Of a DNA stretch of 64,000 nucleotides, positions 18,589 through 27,680 are shown piece after piece. Source of the stretch: Paracoccus marinus (GTDB lineage: Bacteria; Pseudomonadota; Alphaproteobacteria; Rhodobacterales; Rhodobacteraceae); the NCBI RefSeq assembly GCF_007018965.1, contig NZ_VJYZ01000023.1:1-64000 (forward strand), read 5' to 3'. The notes under the pieces were generated by a model. The model was not told where the DNA came from, did not search any database, and saw only the letters and a list, made by a program, of their open reading frames with translations. Made by a program: the position numbers and the translations under genes. The stretch's first letter is position 1; each line of letters opens with the position of its first letter.

Positions 18589-19307
18589 CCAGAACCGCCG
18601 AGATCGCCGCCCTTTCCACGGGCAACGCCCCTTCCGAAAGGAAGGGGAAGGGCGGCGAGGACGATGCGGCCGACGGCCAAAAGGCCGACAGGCGCACCCA
18701 GGGCGAGCGGAGCGCCGCGATGAAGCATCGCCTGATCGAGGCGACGCTTTCGACCCTGGCCGATCACGGCTACGCGGACCTCACGCTGGGGCTGGTGGTC
18801 CAGCGCGCCGGCGTCTCGCGCGGGGCGCCGCTGCACCATTTCGCGTCGAAGTCGGCCCTTGTCGAGGCGGCGGCGACCGAGCTGATCGGCGATCTCAAGG
18901 ACACGATCGCGCGGCTCTGGCGTGCGGCCCGCGGCACGCGCGACCCGATGCGGGCCTTTTGCCTTGGCCTGTGGCACGAGGTTTTCAGGACCCGCGAAGG
19001 CGTCATGCTGGCCGAGCTGAGCCTTGCCAGCCGGCGCTCGCCCGAACTGGCCGAGATCCTGTCGCGCCTGTGGACCGAAGCCTATCGCGTGATCAACGAG
19101 ATGGAGCCGGGGGGACAGGTCGACGCCCCGCCCAGACCGCAGGCGGGCGCCGCCGTCGGCCGCATGATGATGCTGAGCCAGTGGCTGATGCGCGGCATGG
19201 CCTCGGACGTGCATCTGGGCGCGCCCGAGGGGCTGTTCGATGCCTATCTGGAAAATTGGGTAAAGCTTCTGACTGCCGACCGGGCCGTGCAGGAGCGGGG
19301 GCAGTAG
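18585..19307 (+). CDS. TetR-family regulator of the acyl-CoA degradation locus
   Basis: 240-aa TetR-type repressor. The GTG at 18585 overlaps the dehydrogenase TGA (GTGA). This start keeps the typical RRTQGERSAAMKHRLIEATL lead-in helix; a start at the later ATG (18720) would cut it. The helix-turn-helix is ADLTLGLVVQRAGVSRGAPL then HHFASKSALVEAAATEL. The C-terminal part (about residues 90-235) is the ligand domain, probably for an acyl-CoA. Coupling to the dehydrogenase and position at a divergent promoter suggest autoregulation and control of the opposite operon. Confidence 0.85.
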   Translation: MTRTAEIAALSTGNAPSERKGKGGEDDAADGQKADRRTQGERSAAMKHRLIEATLSTLADHGYADLTLGLVVQRAGVSRGAPLHHFASKSALVEAAATELIGDLKDTIARLWRAARGTRDPMRAFCLGLWHEVFRTREGVMLAELSLASRRSPELAEILSRLWTEAYRVINEMEPGGQVDAPPRPQAGAAVGRMMMLSQWLMRGMASDVHLGAPEGLFDAYLENWVKLLTADRAVQERGQ

Positions 19308-19316
19308 GCAAGCGGG

Positions 19317-19335
19317 GCCCCATTCAAGGGGCTTT
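19317..19335 (+). terminator. rho-independent terminator after tetR
   Basis: GCCCC (19317-19321), loop ATTCAA, GGGGC (19328-19332), then TTT. It sits 9 bp after the tetR stop. Short stem and short T run, but well placed. Confidence 0.6.
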
Positions 19336-19347
19336 CACCCGGCCATG

Positions 19348-19450
19348 GCCGCTACCGGCGCTGGCTTACTACGTCACCTACCGCAAGGATTATCACGAGG
19401 CGTTCTATGCGGGCATCGCCGAGCTTTGCGAAACCGTCTGGACGCTGTGA
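19348..19450 (+). pseudogene. possible C-terminal remnant of an unknown protein
   Basis: After the tetR stop one frame reads PLPALAYYVTYRKDYHEAFY then AGIAELCETVWTL and stops at 19450. The aromatic, charged composition is unlike the Arg/Pro-rich noise of shadow frames here, but there is no start codon or ribosome-binding site of its own and no recognised family. I offer it as a possible gene tail. Confidence 0.2.
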
Positions 19451-19510
19451 CCGGCCTTGGCGCCGGACGACGCGGCTGCGATCAGGACGGAACTTTCAAA
19501 CGGCGCGCGC

Positions 19511-20182
19511 TCATTCCCCGCCGCCCAGAAACGCGAACAGCCGCAGATGCGCCGGGTTGCGTGGCGCCAGCTCCTCGGGATGCCACTGCACCGCCACGAT
19601 GTTGCGCGATGGATCCTCGCAGGCCTCGATCAGCCCGTCCCCGGTCGTCGCGGTGGCCGTCAACGTCGCGGCCAGGTCCGCGATGCCTTGCCGGTGAATG
19701 CTGTTGACCATGAACGGCCGGTCGCCAAGGCAGTCCCTCACCCGCCCCCCGCGCGCGATCACGGCATGCGTCTCGGCGTCGCGGGGCAGGTCGGGGCGGT
19801 GGTCGTCCTGCCATGATCCTGCGGCGAGGTTCTGGCACAGCGTGCCGCCGAAATAGACGTTCAGGAACTGCATCCCGCGGCAGATCCCCATCACCGGCAG
19901 GCCGCGGGCGAGCGCCTGGTCGGCGAGATGCCATTCCATCGCGTCGCGATCCTCGTCCACCGCGCGCTTGATGGCGGGATCGTGGTCCTGCCCGAACCGC
20001 GACGGCATCACCGCCGCGCCGCCGCCGAAGACGATCGCGCCGATGTCCATGGGCAGCGTCGGCAGCCGGCCGCCGGGCGTGAAGACCCGGGCCGCGAACC
20101 CCGCCGCCTCGACCGCGCGGACATAGGGGACCGGGTCAGTCGCGGCACCAAGCGAGATTGCGACGTTGGTGGTCTGGGGCAT
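19511..20182 (-). CDS. class I glutamine-amidotransferase-like hydrolase (PuuD/peptidase C26 type)
   Basis: 223-aa cytoplasmic hydrolase of the gamma-glutamyl-gamma-aminobutyrate hydrolase family. The nucleophile Cys lies in the elbow MGICRGMQFLNVYFGGTLCQ and the His-Glu pair in VAVQWHPEEL; IVFGGGAAVMPSRFG is the usual Gly-rich loop. Family members cleave gamma-glutamyl amide bonds. I chose the ATG at 20182 because GGAG stands 7 nt before it; ATGs a few codons upstream are possible. It is divergent from a formylglutamate-amidohydrolase-like gene and a peptide transporter operon, so it may process imported gamma-glutamyl or amide compounds. Confidence 0.82.
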   Translation of the reverse strand: MPQTTNVAISLGAATDPVPYVRAVEAAGFAARVFTPGGRLPTLPMDIGAIVFGGGAAVMPSRFGQDHDPAIKRAVDEDRDAMEWHLADQALARGLPVMGICRGMQFLNVYFGGTLCQNLAAGSWQDDHRPDLPRDAETHAVIARGGRVRDCLGDRPFMVNSIHRQGIADLAATLTATATTGDGLIEACEDPSRNIVAVQWHPEELAPRNPAHLRLFAFLGGGE

Positions 20183-20197
20183 CGGAGTCTCCATCAT

Positions 20198-20446
20198 GTC
20201 CGCAGGGAGCGGGAGCGGGTCATTCGCCGCGCCAATGCAAATCTGGCGCTCCCGACGGGCCGATCTGCGCCGAATACGGCGTTACTCAGGTTCCAATCTG
20301 GATAGGAACCCGCCCTATCCCTCGCAATCCTATAACCCCGCCTTATGAGCCCAGCGCATTCGTCAATGAGGTTTTCCGGCCCTTTGCGATCCGCTTAGCT
20401 GCCCCAATGTCCGACCGGATCGGCGCATCTTCGTGAGGAGTGAGAC
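20198..20446. promoter_or_regulatory. divergent promoter region with 6-bp inverted repeat
   Basis: This gap separates the PuuD-like gene from the plus-strand amidohydrolase/transporter operon. GGATAG (20300-20305) and CTATCC (20315-20320) form an inverted repeat with a 9-nt spacer, a possible operator. GAGGAG at 20435-20440 is a good ribosome-binding site for the GTG at 20447. Confidence 0.35.
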
Positions 20447-21406
20447 GTGCCGAACCAGCCAGCCCTTGCGCCCGAACAGGCGGCCGCGCCGATCACCCTG
20501 ACCGGGGCGCAATCGCCGACGCTGCCGCTTGTGCTGGCCTTTCCCCACAGCGGCGACGTCTATCCGCCGGACTTCGGCTTTCGCGATGACCTGAGCTTTG
20601 CCGAAATCGACTTCCCCGCCGACCGCTATGTGGACGAGCTGTTCGGGACCGCCGCGCGGGCGCTGGGCATCAGCACGCTGCGGGCCAACTTTCCGCGCGC
20701 CTATGTGGACGTGAACCGCCACCAGCACGACATCGACCCCGACATGCTGGCCGACCCCGACGGCTGGTACGGCCGCCTGCAGCCGACCGCGCGCATCGAC
20801 GGCTCGACCCTGTTCTGGTCGCGGGCGAAGGGAAAGCCGATCTACGACCGCAAGCTGGACCTGTCCGAGGCGAAGGGCCGGCTCGCCACCTGCTTCATCC
20901 CCTATCACCAGGCGCTGACCCGGCTGGTCGATGAGACGCGGCGCCGGTTCGGCACGGTCTGCCTGCTCGATTGCCATTCGATGACCAAGTTCGATTCGGC
21001 CCGGCGGGGCGGGCGCATCCGTCCCCAGATCGACATCGGAACGCGGCACGGCGAATGCTGCGACCTGGCTATCGCCACGCGGCTCGCCACGTCGTTCGAG
21101 CGGCTGGGCTACGAAGTCGGGATGAACAAGCGGTTCTCGGGCGGCGAGGTCACGCTGCGCTACGGCTGGCCGGAAATCGACCAGCACGCGCTGCAGGTCG
21201 AACTGCGCCGCGACCTTTACATGGACGAAGAGACGCGGGACCGATCGGGCCGGTTCGCGCGGATGCAGGCCGACTGTGGCGAGGCGCTGACGGACCTTGC
21301 CCGGTTCCTGGGACAGCGGGCACGCCCCGCCGCCGCCGCCGCCGCCGCCGACACCACCGACGACGACGACGAACGACACGCAAGCGAAAAACGGGAGAAA
21401 GCATGA
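20447..21406 (+). CDS. N-formylglutamate amidohydrolase family protein
   Basis: 319-aa enzyme of the FGase family, which removes an N-formyl (or related acyl) group from glutamate with a bound metal. Motifs: LAFPHSGDVYPPDFG (first metal His), ANFPRAYVDVNRHQHDIDP, CLLDCHSMTKFD (Asp-Cys-His) and the RFSGGEVTLRYGWPEIDQHA segment, closing with LQVELRRDLYMDE. It starts with GTG 20447 behind GAGGAG. The C-terminus is a low-complexity Ala and Asp tail encoded by CCG and GAC triplet repeats. The stop overlaps the binding-protein ATG by 4 bp, so it belongs to the transporter operon. The exact acyl amino acid is unknown; this is not a histidine-utilisation locus since no other hut genes are present. 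Confidence 0.85.
   Translation: MPNQPALAPEQAAAPITLTGAQSPTLPLVLAFPHSGDVYPPDFGFRDDLSFAEIDFPADRYVDELFGTAARALGISTLRANFPRAYVDVNRHQHDIDPDMLADPDGWYGRLQPTARIDGSTLFWSRAKGKPIYDRKLDLSEAKGRLATCFIPYHQALTRLVDETRRRFGTVCLLDCHSMTKFDSARRGGRIRPQIDIGTRHGECCDLAIATRLATSFERLGYEVGMNKRFSGGEVTLRYGWPEIDQHALQVELRRDLYMDEETRDRSGRFARMQADCGEALTDLARFLGQRARPAAAAAAADTTDDDDERHASEKREKA
21324..21373 (+). repeat. trinucleotide microsatellite at the end of the amidohydrolase gene
   Basis: A run of CCG/GCC triplets (about 21324-21350) encodes poly-Ala, followed by a run of GAC/CGA triplets (about 21356-21373) encoding poly-Asp. Changes by whole triplets keep the frame; other slips would alter the stop that is coupled to the next gene. 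Confidence 0.7.
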
Positions 21407-22995
21407 ACAGGTCCGGAACCCTTGCGCTGCTGATCGCAGCCTCGACCCTGGCGTCGCCGGCGGCGGCCGAGACGCTGCGCATGGCCTATGCGACGGCGCC
21501 GATCAGCGTCGATCCCTATCCCTACAGCGACAGCCAGACCGCGGGCCTGGGCGAGCACATCTTCGAGACGCTGGTCGCGCTCGACAACAAGCCGCTGCTG
21601 GCGACGCAATGGCAGTGGGAAAGCCCGACCGCCGCCGTCGTCAAGCTGCGCGACGGGGTAAAGTTTTCCAACGGGATGCCGTTCGGCGCCCGCGACGTGG
21701 TGTTCAGCATGTGCCGGATGATGCACCCGGTGAACGGCAAGCCGAACGTGCTGACCTCGTCACTTGGCCCGGTCAGGAACGTGGTGGCGGTGGACGACCA
21801 CACGGTCCGGTTCGAGACGACCGCCCCTTATCCGATCCTGTTCCAGAAACTGAAGTTCCTGAAGATCCTGTCCGCGCAGGCGAACGGCGTGACTGCGGAC
21901 ATCGCCTATGACGGCCAGGGCGATTGCGGGATCGCGGCCAGCTATCCGGCGCAGGCCGATTTCGACAGCGGCAAGGCCGCGATCGGCACGGGGCCCTATC
22001 TGCTGCAGCAGTTCCAGGCCACGGGCGACGCGACGCTGGTGCCGAACGCCGGTTACTGGGGGGCCAAGGCCGAATGGGACCAGGTCGAGATCCGGTCGGT
22101 CGCAAACAACGGCGCCCGCATCGCGGGGCTGCTGGCGGGCGATTACGACGTGATCGAAAAGCCCGGCGCCGAGGATATCGCGGTGATCGAGCGTGACGAC
22201 CAGTTCGCGACCAGTTCCACCCCCGGCCTGCAGACGATCTTCATCGTGCTGGACATCAGCGCGGACGGCGCGCCGGGCGTCACCGCCGCGAACGGCGCCG
22301 CGCCCCTGGCCGATCCGCGTGTGCGCTGGGCGCTGTCGATGGCGATCGACCGCGACGCGATCGTCGGGCGGCTGTTCCAGGGCAACGCGACCGCCGCCAA
22401 CCAGTTCGCGCCCAGCTACATGGACGGCGCGCCCGAAATGCCGCCGCTGCCCTACGATGCCGACGCCGCCAAAAAGCTGCTGGCCGAGGCGGGCTTTGCC
22501 GACGGCTTCTCGATGGAGCTTTCGGTCCCGAACGACCGCTATCTGAACGGCACGGTGGTGGCGCAGGCGCTGGCGCAGTACTGGACGCGGCTGGGGGTCA
22601 GGGTCTCGCTCAAGACCGAGCCCTGGTCGGTGTTCCTTACCCGCCGGGGGGACGGCGAGCTTGGCGCGTTCATGTATGGCTGGGGCCACCCGCAGGGGGC
22701 GGCGCAGCTGATCTCGGGCGCGTTCGCGCAGAAGGACGCGGACTTGGGTCTCGGTTCGGCCAACATGTCGAACTATGCCGATCCCGACTTCGAGGCCGCG
22801 ATCCGCGCGTGGGCGGTCGAAACCGACGATGCCAAGGCCGACGCGCTGATCGCCACCGCGATGGCCCGGGCGGTCGAGGACATGCCGGGCATCCCGCTTT
22901 ACTACAACCACGAGGTCTGGGGCCATCGCGCCGACCTTGCGGTCACGGGCAACGCCGACGGCCGCACGATGGCCGGAATGGTCCACCGCAAATAG
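21403..22995 (+). CDS. peptide ABC transporter substrate-binding protein (SBP_bac_5)
   Basis: 530-aa periplasmic binding protein of the DppA/OppA type. The ATG at 21403 overlaps the upstream TGA and starts a clear signal peptide (MNRSGTLALLIAASTLASPA then AAET). Mature features include the N-terminal SVDPYPYSDSQTAGLGEHIF then ETLVALD segment and RVRWALSMAIDRDAIVGRLF, typical of cluster C binding proteins. It delivers oligopeptides or similar ligands to the two permeases that follow. Given amidase partners on both sides, a modified peptide or acyl amino acid is a reasonable ligand guess, not shown by sequence. Confidence 0.9.
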   Translation: MNRSGTLALLIAASTLASPAAAETLRMAYATAPISVDPYPYSDSQTAGLGEHIFETLVALDNKPLLATQWQWESPTAAVVKLRDGVKFSNGMPFGARDVVFSMCRMMHPVNGKPNVLTSSLGPVRNVVAVDDHTVRFETTAPYPILFQKLKFLKILSAQANGVTADIAYDGQGDCGIAASYPAQADFDSGKAAIGTGPYLLQQFQATGDATLVPNAGYWGAKAEWDQVEIRSVANNGARIAGLLAGDYDVIEKPGAEDIAVIERDDQFATSSTPGLQTIFIVLDISADGAPGVTAANGAAPLADPRVRWALSMAIDRDAIVGRLFQGNATAANQFAPSYMDGAPEMPPLPYDADAAKKLLAEAGFADGFSMELSVPNDRYLNGTVVAQALAQYWTRLGVRVSLKTEPWSVFLTRRGDGELGAFMYGWGHPQGAAQLISGAFAQKDADLGLGSANMSNYADPDFEAAIRAWAVETDDAKADALIATAMARAVEDMPGIPLYYNHEVWGHRADLAVTGNADGRTMAGMVHRK

Positions 22996-23074
22996 GCAGA
23001 CGTCAGGTCGCCCGGCCCTAAGGGTCGGCGCGGGCGGCCTGCCGCCTGACGGGGAACGGCGGGGGGAAGGGGAC

Positions 23075-24040
23075 ATGGCCAGCTTCATCATCAGGCGGAT
23101 CGGTCAAAGCGCCGTCCTGCTGTTCATCATGTCCCTTCTCGTGTTCGTCGGGATGTACATGGTCAGCGACCCGGTCGCGGTTCTCGCCGGCGACGACTTC
23201 ACGGCCGCCGACCGCGAGGCGCTGGCGCGTTCGCTGGGCCTCGACCGGCCGCTGCCGCTGCAATACCTCGCATTTCTGGGCAACGTTCTGACCGGCGACT
23301 TCGGGCAGTCCTACGTCTACAACCGCCCGGTTCTCGACCTGATCTTCGAACGGCTGCCCGCCACGCTGGAAATGGTGTGCCTGGCGATGGTGCTGGGCGT
23401 CGCGATCGGGATCCCGCTGGGAATCTGGTCGGGATTGAACCGGCGGCATCCGGCGACGCGGGCGGTCAGCTTTGCGACCACGGTTGGCTACTCGATCCCC
23501 AACTTCTGGCAGGCGCTGCTGCTGATCCTTGTGTTCTCGGTCTGGCTGCGCTGGCTGCCCGCGTCGGGACGCGGCGACACGGTGCCGCTGCTGGGCGCCG
23601 GCTGGTCGTTCCTGACGATCGACGGGCTGCGCCACATGCTGCTGCCGGCCGCGAACCTCGCCGTTGCAATCGTCTGCATGCAGACCCGCCTGACCCGTTC
23701 GGGAACCGAGGAGGTCATGTTCCAGGACTACATGATGTTCGCCCGGTCCAAGGGCATCCCGCGCTGGCGGCTCGTCAACCGCCACCTGCTGAGAAACATC
23801 CTGATCCCCATCGTCACCATTACGGGGCTGGAGTTGGGCGCCCTGATCGCCTTTTCGACCGTAACCGAGACGGTGTTTTCGTGGCCGGGCATCGGCAAGC
23901 TGCTGCTGGATTCGATCTACCGGTCCGACCGGCCGGTCGTGGTCGCCTACATGATCCTGATCACCGTCATGTTCGTGGCGATCAACCTCGTCGTCGACAT
24001 CCTTTACGCGCTGCTCGACCCGCGCATCCGCTATTCATGA
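23075..24040 (+). CDS. peptide ABC transporter permease (DppB-like)
   Basis: 321-aa inner-membrane permease with six hydrophobic helices. The first, IRRIGQSAVLLFIMSLLVFV, is the signature of DppB/OppB. The cytoplasmic EAA-like loop is QDYMMFARSKGIPRWRLVNR then HLLRNILIPIV. ATG 23075 follows a GGGGGAAGGGG ribosome-binding site; a longer frame upstream overlaps the binding-protein gene and is unlikely. The stop overlaps the next permease gene by 4 bp. Confidence 0.92.
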   Translation: MASFIIRRIGQSAVLLFIMSLLVFVGMYMVSDPVAVLAGDDFTAADREALARSLGLDRPLPLQYLAFLGNVLTGDFGQSYVYNRPVLDLIFERLPATLEMVCLAMVLGVAIGIPLGIWSGLNRRHPATRAVSFATTVGYSIPNFWQALLLILVFSVWLRWLPASGRGDTVPLLGAGWSFLTIDGLRHMLLPAANLAVAIVCMQTRLTRSGTEEVMFQDYMMFARSKGIPRWRLVNRHLLRNILIPIVTITGLELGALIAFSTVTETVFSWPGIGKLLLDSIYRSDRPVVVAYMILITVMFVAINLVVDILYALLDPRIRYS

Positions 24041-24939
24041 GCGAGCCAATGACCGAACCGCAGGTGCCACGATTTGCCGGCTGGCGCGCGATCTTTCGGG
24101 GTCACGCCCTGCCGACCGCCGGGCTGGTCGGGATGGGGCTGTTCCTCGCGCTGGCGCTGCTTGCCCCCGCGATCGCGCCGCAGAACCCCTATGACCAGAT
24201 GCAGCTCAACATCATGGACGGCCTGCTGCCGCCGATGACCCAGACGATGGACGGGCGGATCGCCTATCTGGGGACCGACTCGCTTGGGCGCGACATCCTG
24301 TCGGCGGTGCTTTACGGGCTTCGGATATCGCTGCTGGTCGCGGTGGTCGCGGTCGCGGCCGGGATCACGGCGGGGGTGCTGCTGGGCCTTGTCTCGGCGC
24401 TGCGCGGGGGGTGGATCGACGCGCTGGTGATGCGGGCGGTGGACCTGACGGTCAGCTTTCCGGGCGTCCTGCTGGCGATCATGCTGCTCGCGATCTTCGG
24501 CACCGGCGTGGACAAGGTGATCGTGGCGCTGGCCATCGGCATCTGGGCGCAGACCGCCCGCGTGGTGCGCGCCGTGGCCCTGACCGAGATGCAGCGCGAC
24601 TACATCGCCGCCGCCCGCCTCGGCGGGATATCCGAGTGGCGCATCATGCTGCATTTCCTGCTGCCGAACTCGATCACGCCGGTGCTGGTGCTGCTGCCGA
24701 TGGCGATCTCGGGCGCGATCGTGGCCGAGGCGACGCTGTCGTTCCTGGGCGTCGGGGTGCCGATCACCCAGCCGTCGCTGGGACTGCTGATCGCCAACGG
24801 CAACGAATACCTGCTGTCGGGCAAGTGGTGGATCAGCATGATCCCCGGCCTCGTGCTGGTGGCGATGGTGCTGTGCGTCAACGTCGTGGCCGACCGGATG
24901 CGCGACCACGCCAACCCCTTTCTGCGCGCGAAGGACTAA
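24037..24939 (+). CDS. peptide ABC transporter permease (DppC-like)
   Basis: 300-aa permease with an N-terminal helix (LPTAGLVGMGLFLALALLAP) and DppC-type sequence GTDSLGRDILSAVLYGLRIS. The EAA loop is RDYIAAARLGGISEWRIMLH then FLLPNSITPV. It forms the membrane channel together with the preceding DppB-like subunit. Starts at ATG 24037, overlapping the previous stop (ATGA). Confidence 0.92.
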   Translation: MSEPMTEPQVPRFAGWRAIFRGHALPTAGLVGMGLFLALALLAPAIAPQNPYDQMQLNIMDGLLPPMTQTMDGRIAYLGTDSLGRDILSAVLYGLRISLLVAVVAVAAGITAGVLLGLVSALRGGWIDALVMRAVDLTVSFPGVLLAIMLLAIFGTGVDKVIVALAIGIWAQTARVVRAVALTEMQRDYIAAARLGGISEWRIMLHFLLPNSITPVLVLLPMAISGAIVAEATLSFLGVGVPITQPSLGLLIANGNEYLLSGKWWISMIPGLVLVAMVLCVNVVADRMRDHANPFLRAKD

Positions 24940-24942
24940 GGT

Positions 24943-26616
24943 ATGACGCCGCTTCTGCAGATCGACGACCTGACCATCGCCTATCGCCTTGCCGACGGCA
25001 GCGGCTTTCAGGCGATCCGCGACTATTCGCTGACGATGGCGCCCGGCGAGATCGTGGGCATCGTCGGCCAAAGCGGCGCCGGCAAGTCCACCATCGGCAA
25101 GGCCGTCCTGGGCCTGATGGGCGAGAACGCGACGATCGAGGCGGGCCGCATCCGCCTGTCGGGCCACGACATCACCCGCGCGCGCGATGTCGAGGCGATC
25201 CGGGGGCGTAAGGTCGGCTACATCTACCAGAACCCGATGACCGCGCTGAACCCGGTCCTGACCATCGGCGAGCAGCTGCTGGAATCCATCGTCACCCATA
25301 CCGGGCGGCGCGGGGCGGCCGCGCGCGCCTATGCGGTCGAGCTTCTGGAACAGGCCGAGGTGCCGCAGGCGGCCGAACGGCTGTCGAAATACCCGCACCA
25401 GCTTTCGGGCGGCCTGTGCCAGCGGATCGTGTTCGCGATCGCGATCTGCGCCAGGCCCGCGCTGCTGATCGCCGACGAGCCCACGACGGCGCTGGACGTG
25501 ACCGTGCAAAAGGCGGTTCTGGCGACGCTGGAACGCATGGCGCGCAAGGAAGGGATCGGCATCCTGCTGATTACCCACGACATGGGCGTGGTGGCGCAGA
25601 TGTGCGACCGCGTGCAGGTCCTCAGGCGCGGCGAGCTGGTCGAGGAAGGGGCGACGCGCCAGCTGCTGCTGCATCCGGCCGCGGCCTATACCCGCCAGCT
25701 GATGGCGGCGATTCCGCCGATGGACCGCCGGCTCGACCGCTTCGACGTGATCGAACGGCAGGCCGACAGTCCCGGGCGCGAACGCGGGATCGCGTATCTC
25801 AGGACCGCGCGCGACGGCTTCGCCCCGTCCGGGTCGGCGCTTCTGTCCGTGCGCGGCCTGTCCAAGACCTATCCCGCCCCGCCCCGCAGCGGGCAGGACG
25901 CGTTCGTCGCGCTGAAGGACGTGTCGTTCGACGTGCGCGCGGGCGAGGTGCTGGGGATCGTGGGCGAATCCGGTTCCGGCAAGTCCACCATCGGCCGCTG
26001 CATCCTGGGTCTGCAGCAGCCCGACGCGGGCGCCGCGATCACCTTTCGCGGCCGCAGCCTGCAACCCGGCCGGCGCGACCGGGCCGCGCTGGCGCGGTCG
26101 CTGCAATGCATCTTCCAGGACCCCTATTCCTCGCTGAACCCGCGCATGTCGGCGGCGGTGAACATGACCTATGCGCTGGTCGCCCACGGCCTTGTCGCGG
26201 CCCGCGATGCGCGGCGGCTCGCGGGCGACCTGCTGGAGGTCGTGCAGCTTCCGCGCGACGCGGCCGGCAAGATGCCGCATGCGTTTTCCGGCGGCGAACG
26301 CCAGCGCATCGGCATCGCCCGGGCGCTGGCGTTCCGCCCCGAACTGATCTTCTGCGACGAGCCGACATCGGCGCTGGACGTGACGGTTCAGGCCGAGGTC
26401 CTGAACCTGATGAAAGACCTGCGCGAGATGCTGGGCCTGACGCTGGTGTTCGTCAGCCACGACCTGGCGGTGGTGCGCCAAATGTGCGACCGCGTCCTCG
26501 TCATGAGCAAGGGCGAGATCGTCGAGGCGGGCGCGGCGGACGAAGTTCTGCTGCGCCCGCGCCACGCCTATACGCGCGACCTGCTTGCCTCGATGCCGCG
26601 CATGGCCGAAACCTGA
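24943..26616 (+). CDS. fused double ATPase of the peptide ABC transporter (DppD-DppF fusion)
   Basis: 557-aa protein with two complete ABC ATPase modules in one chain. Module 1: Walker A GQSGAGKST, signature LSGGLCQRI (the usual Q after GG is L-C here), Walker B LLIADEPTTALD. Module 2: Walker A GESGSGKST, signature FSGGERQRIG, Walker B LIFCDEPTSALD. Each ends with an oligopeptide-type C-terminal extension (for example RPRHAYTRDLLASMP). Single-chain fusions of DppD and DppF type are common for GsiA-like peptide or glutathione importers. Starts 3 bp after the DppC stop. Confidence 0.92.
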   Translation: MTPLLQIDDLTIAYRLADGSGFQAIRDYSLTMAPGEIVGIVGQSGAGKSTIGKAVLGLMGENATIEAGRIRLSGHDITRARDVEAIRGRKVGYIYQNPMTALNPVLTIGEQLLESIVTHTGRRGAAARAYAVELLEQAEVPQAAERLSKYPHQLSGGLCQRIVFAIAICARPALLIADEPTTALDVTVQKAVLATLERMARKEGIGILLITHDMGVVAQMCDRVQVLRRGELVEEGATRQLLLHPAAAYTRQLMAAIPPMDRRLDRFDVIERQADSPGRERGIAYLRTARDGFAPSGSALLSVRGLSKTYPAPPRSGQDAFVALKDVSFDVRAGEVLGIVGESGSGKSTIGRCILGLQQPDAGAAITFRGRSLQPGRRDRAALARSLQCIFQDPYSSLNPRMSAAVNMTYALVAHGLVAARDARRLAGDLLEVVQLPRDAAGKMPHAFSGGERQRIGIARALAFRPELIFCDEPTSALDVTVQAEVLNLMKDLREMLGLTLVFVSHDLAVVRQMCDRVLVMSKGEIVEAGAADEVLLRPRHAYTRDLLASMPRMAET

Positions 26617-26656
26617 GCGGGGCGCGGCAGGACGGCGCCCCCGGGGGGGGGACAGG

Positions 26657-27619
26657 GTGAGCCCGACATCCAGAAGCATCCGCCGGCTCAAGCACATCGA
26701 GGCGTTCGCGGCGGTGATGCGCACCGGCTCGGTCTCGGCCGCCGCGCGCGACATGGGCATGTCGCAGCCCGCCGTCAGCCAGTTGATCGCCGGGCTGGAA
26801 CAGGCGGTGGGGCTGCCCCTGTTCGTGCGCCGCAACGGCGGCATCTTTCCGACCAGCCGCGCCGAGGGGCTGCACGACGACGTGTCGGACCTGCTTGCCC
26901 TGCTTGACCGGGTCGAGATGCACCTGCGCCCCCGGTCCGACAAGCTGCTGCCGCATGTCCGCATTTCCGCGACCATGTCCGTCGTGACGGAAATCCTGCC
27001 GCCGCTGCTGACGGAAATGCACCGCCTGCATCCGTCGGGCAGCTACCACGTCGCCTCGCACGCCATCGACGAGATGACGAACGCGGTCGCCGAAGGCCAC
27101 GCCGATCTCGGTTTCCACACCCGGCCGCTGCCGCACCCCAACATCGTCAACCTGCTGCAATGCGACGCGCGGCAGGTCTGCGTGATGAGCGACGGCCATC
27201 CACTTGCCGCGGCCGACCGGCTGACCTTGTCTGACCTGAGCGGGATGGACTTCATCCTGCCGTCCCGGCGCGATCCGCTGTTCGCGTATTACCGCGACCT
27301 GTTTTCCCGCCACCGGGTCAGCGGCAAGGTCCTGCTGCAATCGCCTTTCGCCAGCTTTTCGATGCACATGTCGGGGCTCAACAACGCGGTCTCGTTCAAC
27401 AACGCGCTGATGGCGGCGCTGACCTGCCGGAACCGGCCGGGCCTTGTCTGGAAGCCGGTCGAGGGGCTCGAGGCGCGGACGGGCTTTCACCTGTCGTTCC
27501 CGACGCTGCTTGCGGGGTCGGAAACGCAGGAGCTGGTGGCGCGCTGCTTTGCGGCCGTGGTGGACGGCGCGGTCGGGGCCGATGCGCGGCTGGCCGCGAT
27601 GGTGCGGCTCGGCGCCTGA
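26657..27619 (+). CDS. LysR-family transcriptional regulator
   Basis: 320-aa LysR protein. GTG 26657 follows a GGGGGGG-GACAGG region and keeps the N-terminal HTH complete (LKHIEAFAAVMRTGSVSAAA then RDMGMSQPAVSQLIAGLEQA). The periplasmic-binding-like effector domain covers residues about 95-300. It lies 40 bp after the transporter ATPase on the same strand and so is probably co-transcribed, and is the natural candidate to control the PuuD/amidohydrolase/transporter divergon from a distance. The effector is unknown. Confidence 0.88.
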   Translation: MSPTSRSIRRLKHIEAFAAVMRTGSVSAAARDMGMSQPAVSQLIAGLEQAVGLPLFVRRNGGIFPTSRAEGLHDDVSDLLALLDRVEMHLRPRSDKLLPHVRISATMSVVTEILPPLLTEMHRLHPSGSYHVASHAIDEMTNAVAEGHADLGFHTRPLPHPNIVNLLQCDARQVCVMSDGHPLAAADRLTLSDLSGMDFILPSRRDPLFAYYRDLFSRHRVSGKVLLQSPFASFSMHMSGLNNAVSFNNALMAALTCRNRPGLVWKPVEGLEARTGFHLSFPTLLAGSETQELVARCFAAVVDGAVGADARLAAMVRLGA

Positions 27620-27680
27620 AGCGGGCGCTGCCGGGCCGATCTCCGGCCCCGGCGAGCGGTGGCCTGCGTCACTTGAACCA

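Noticed and set aside
24031..26976. A 981-residue minus-strand open frame opposite the peptide transporter genes
   Set aside because: Shadow frame; the plus-strand permeases and ATPase are unambiguous.
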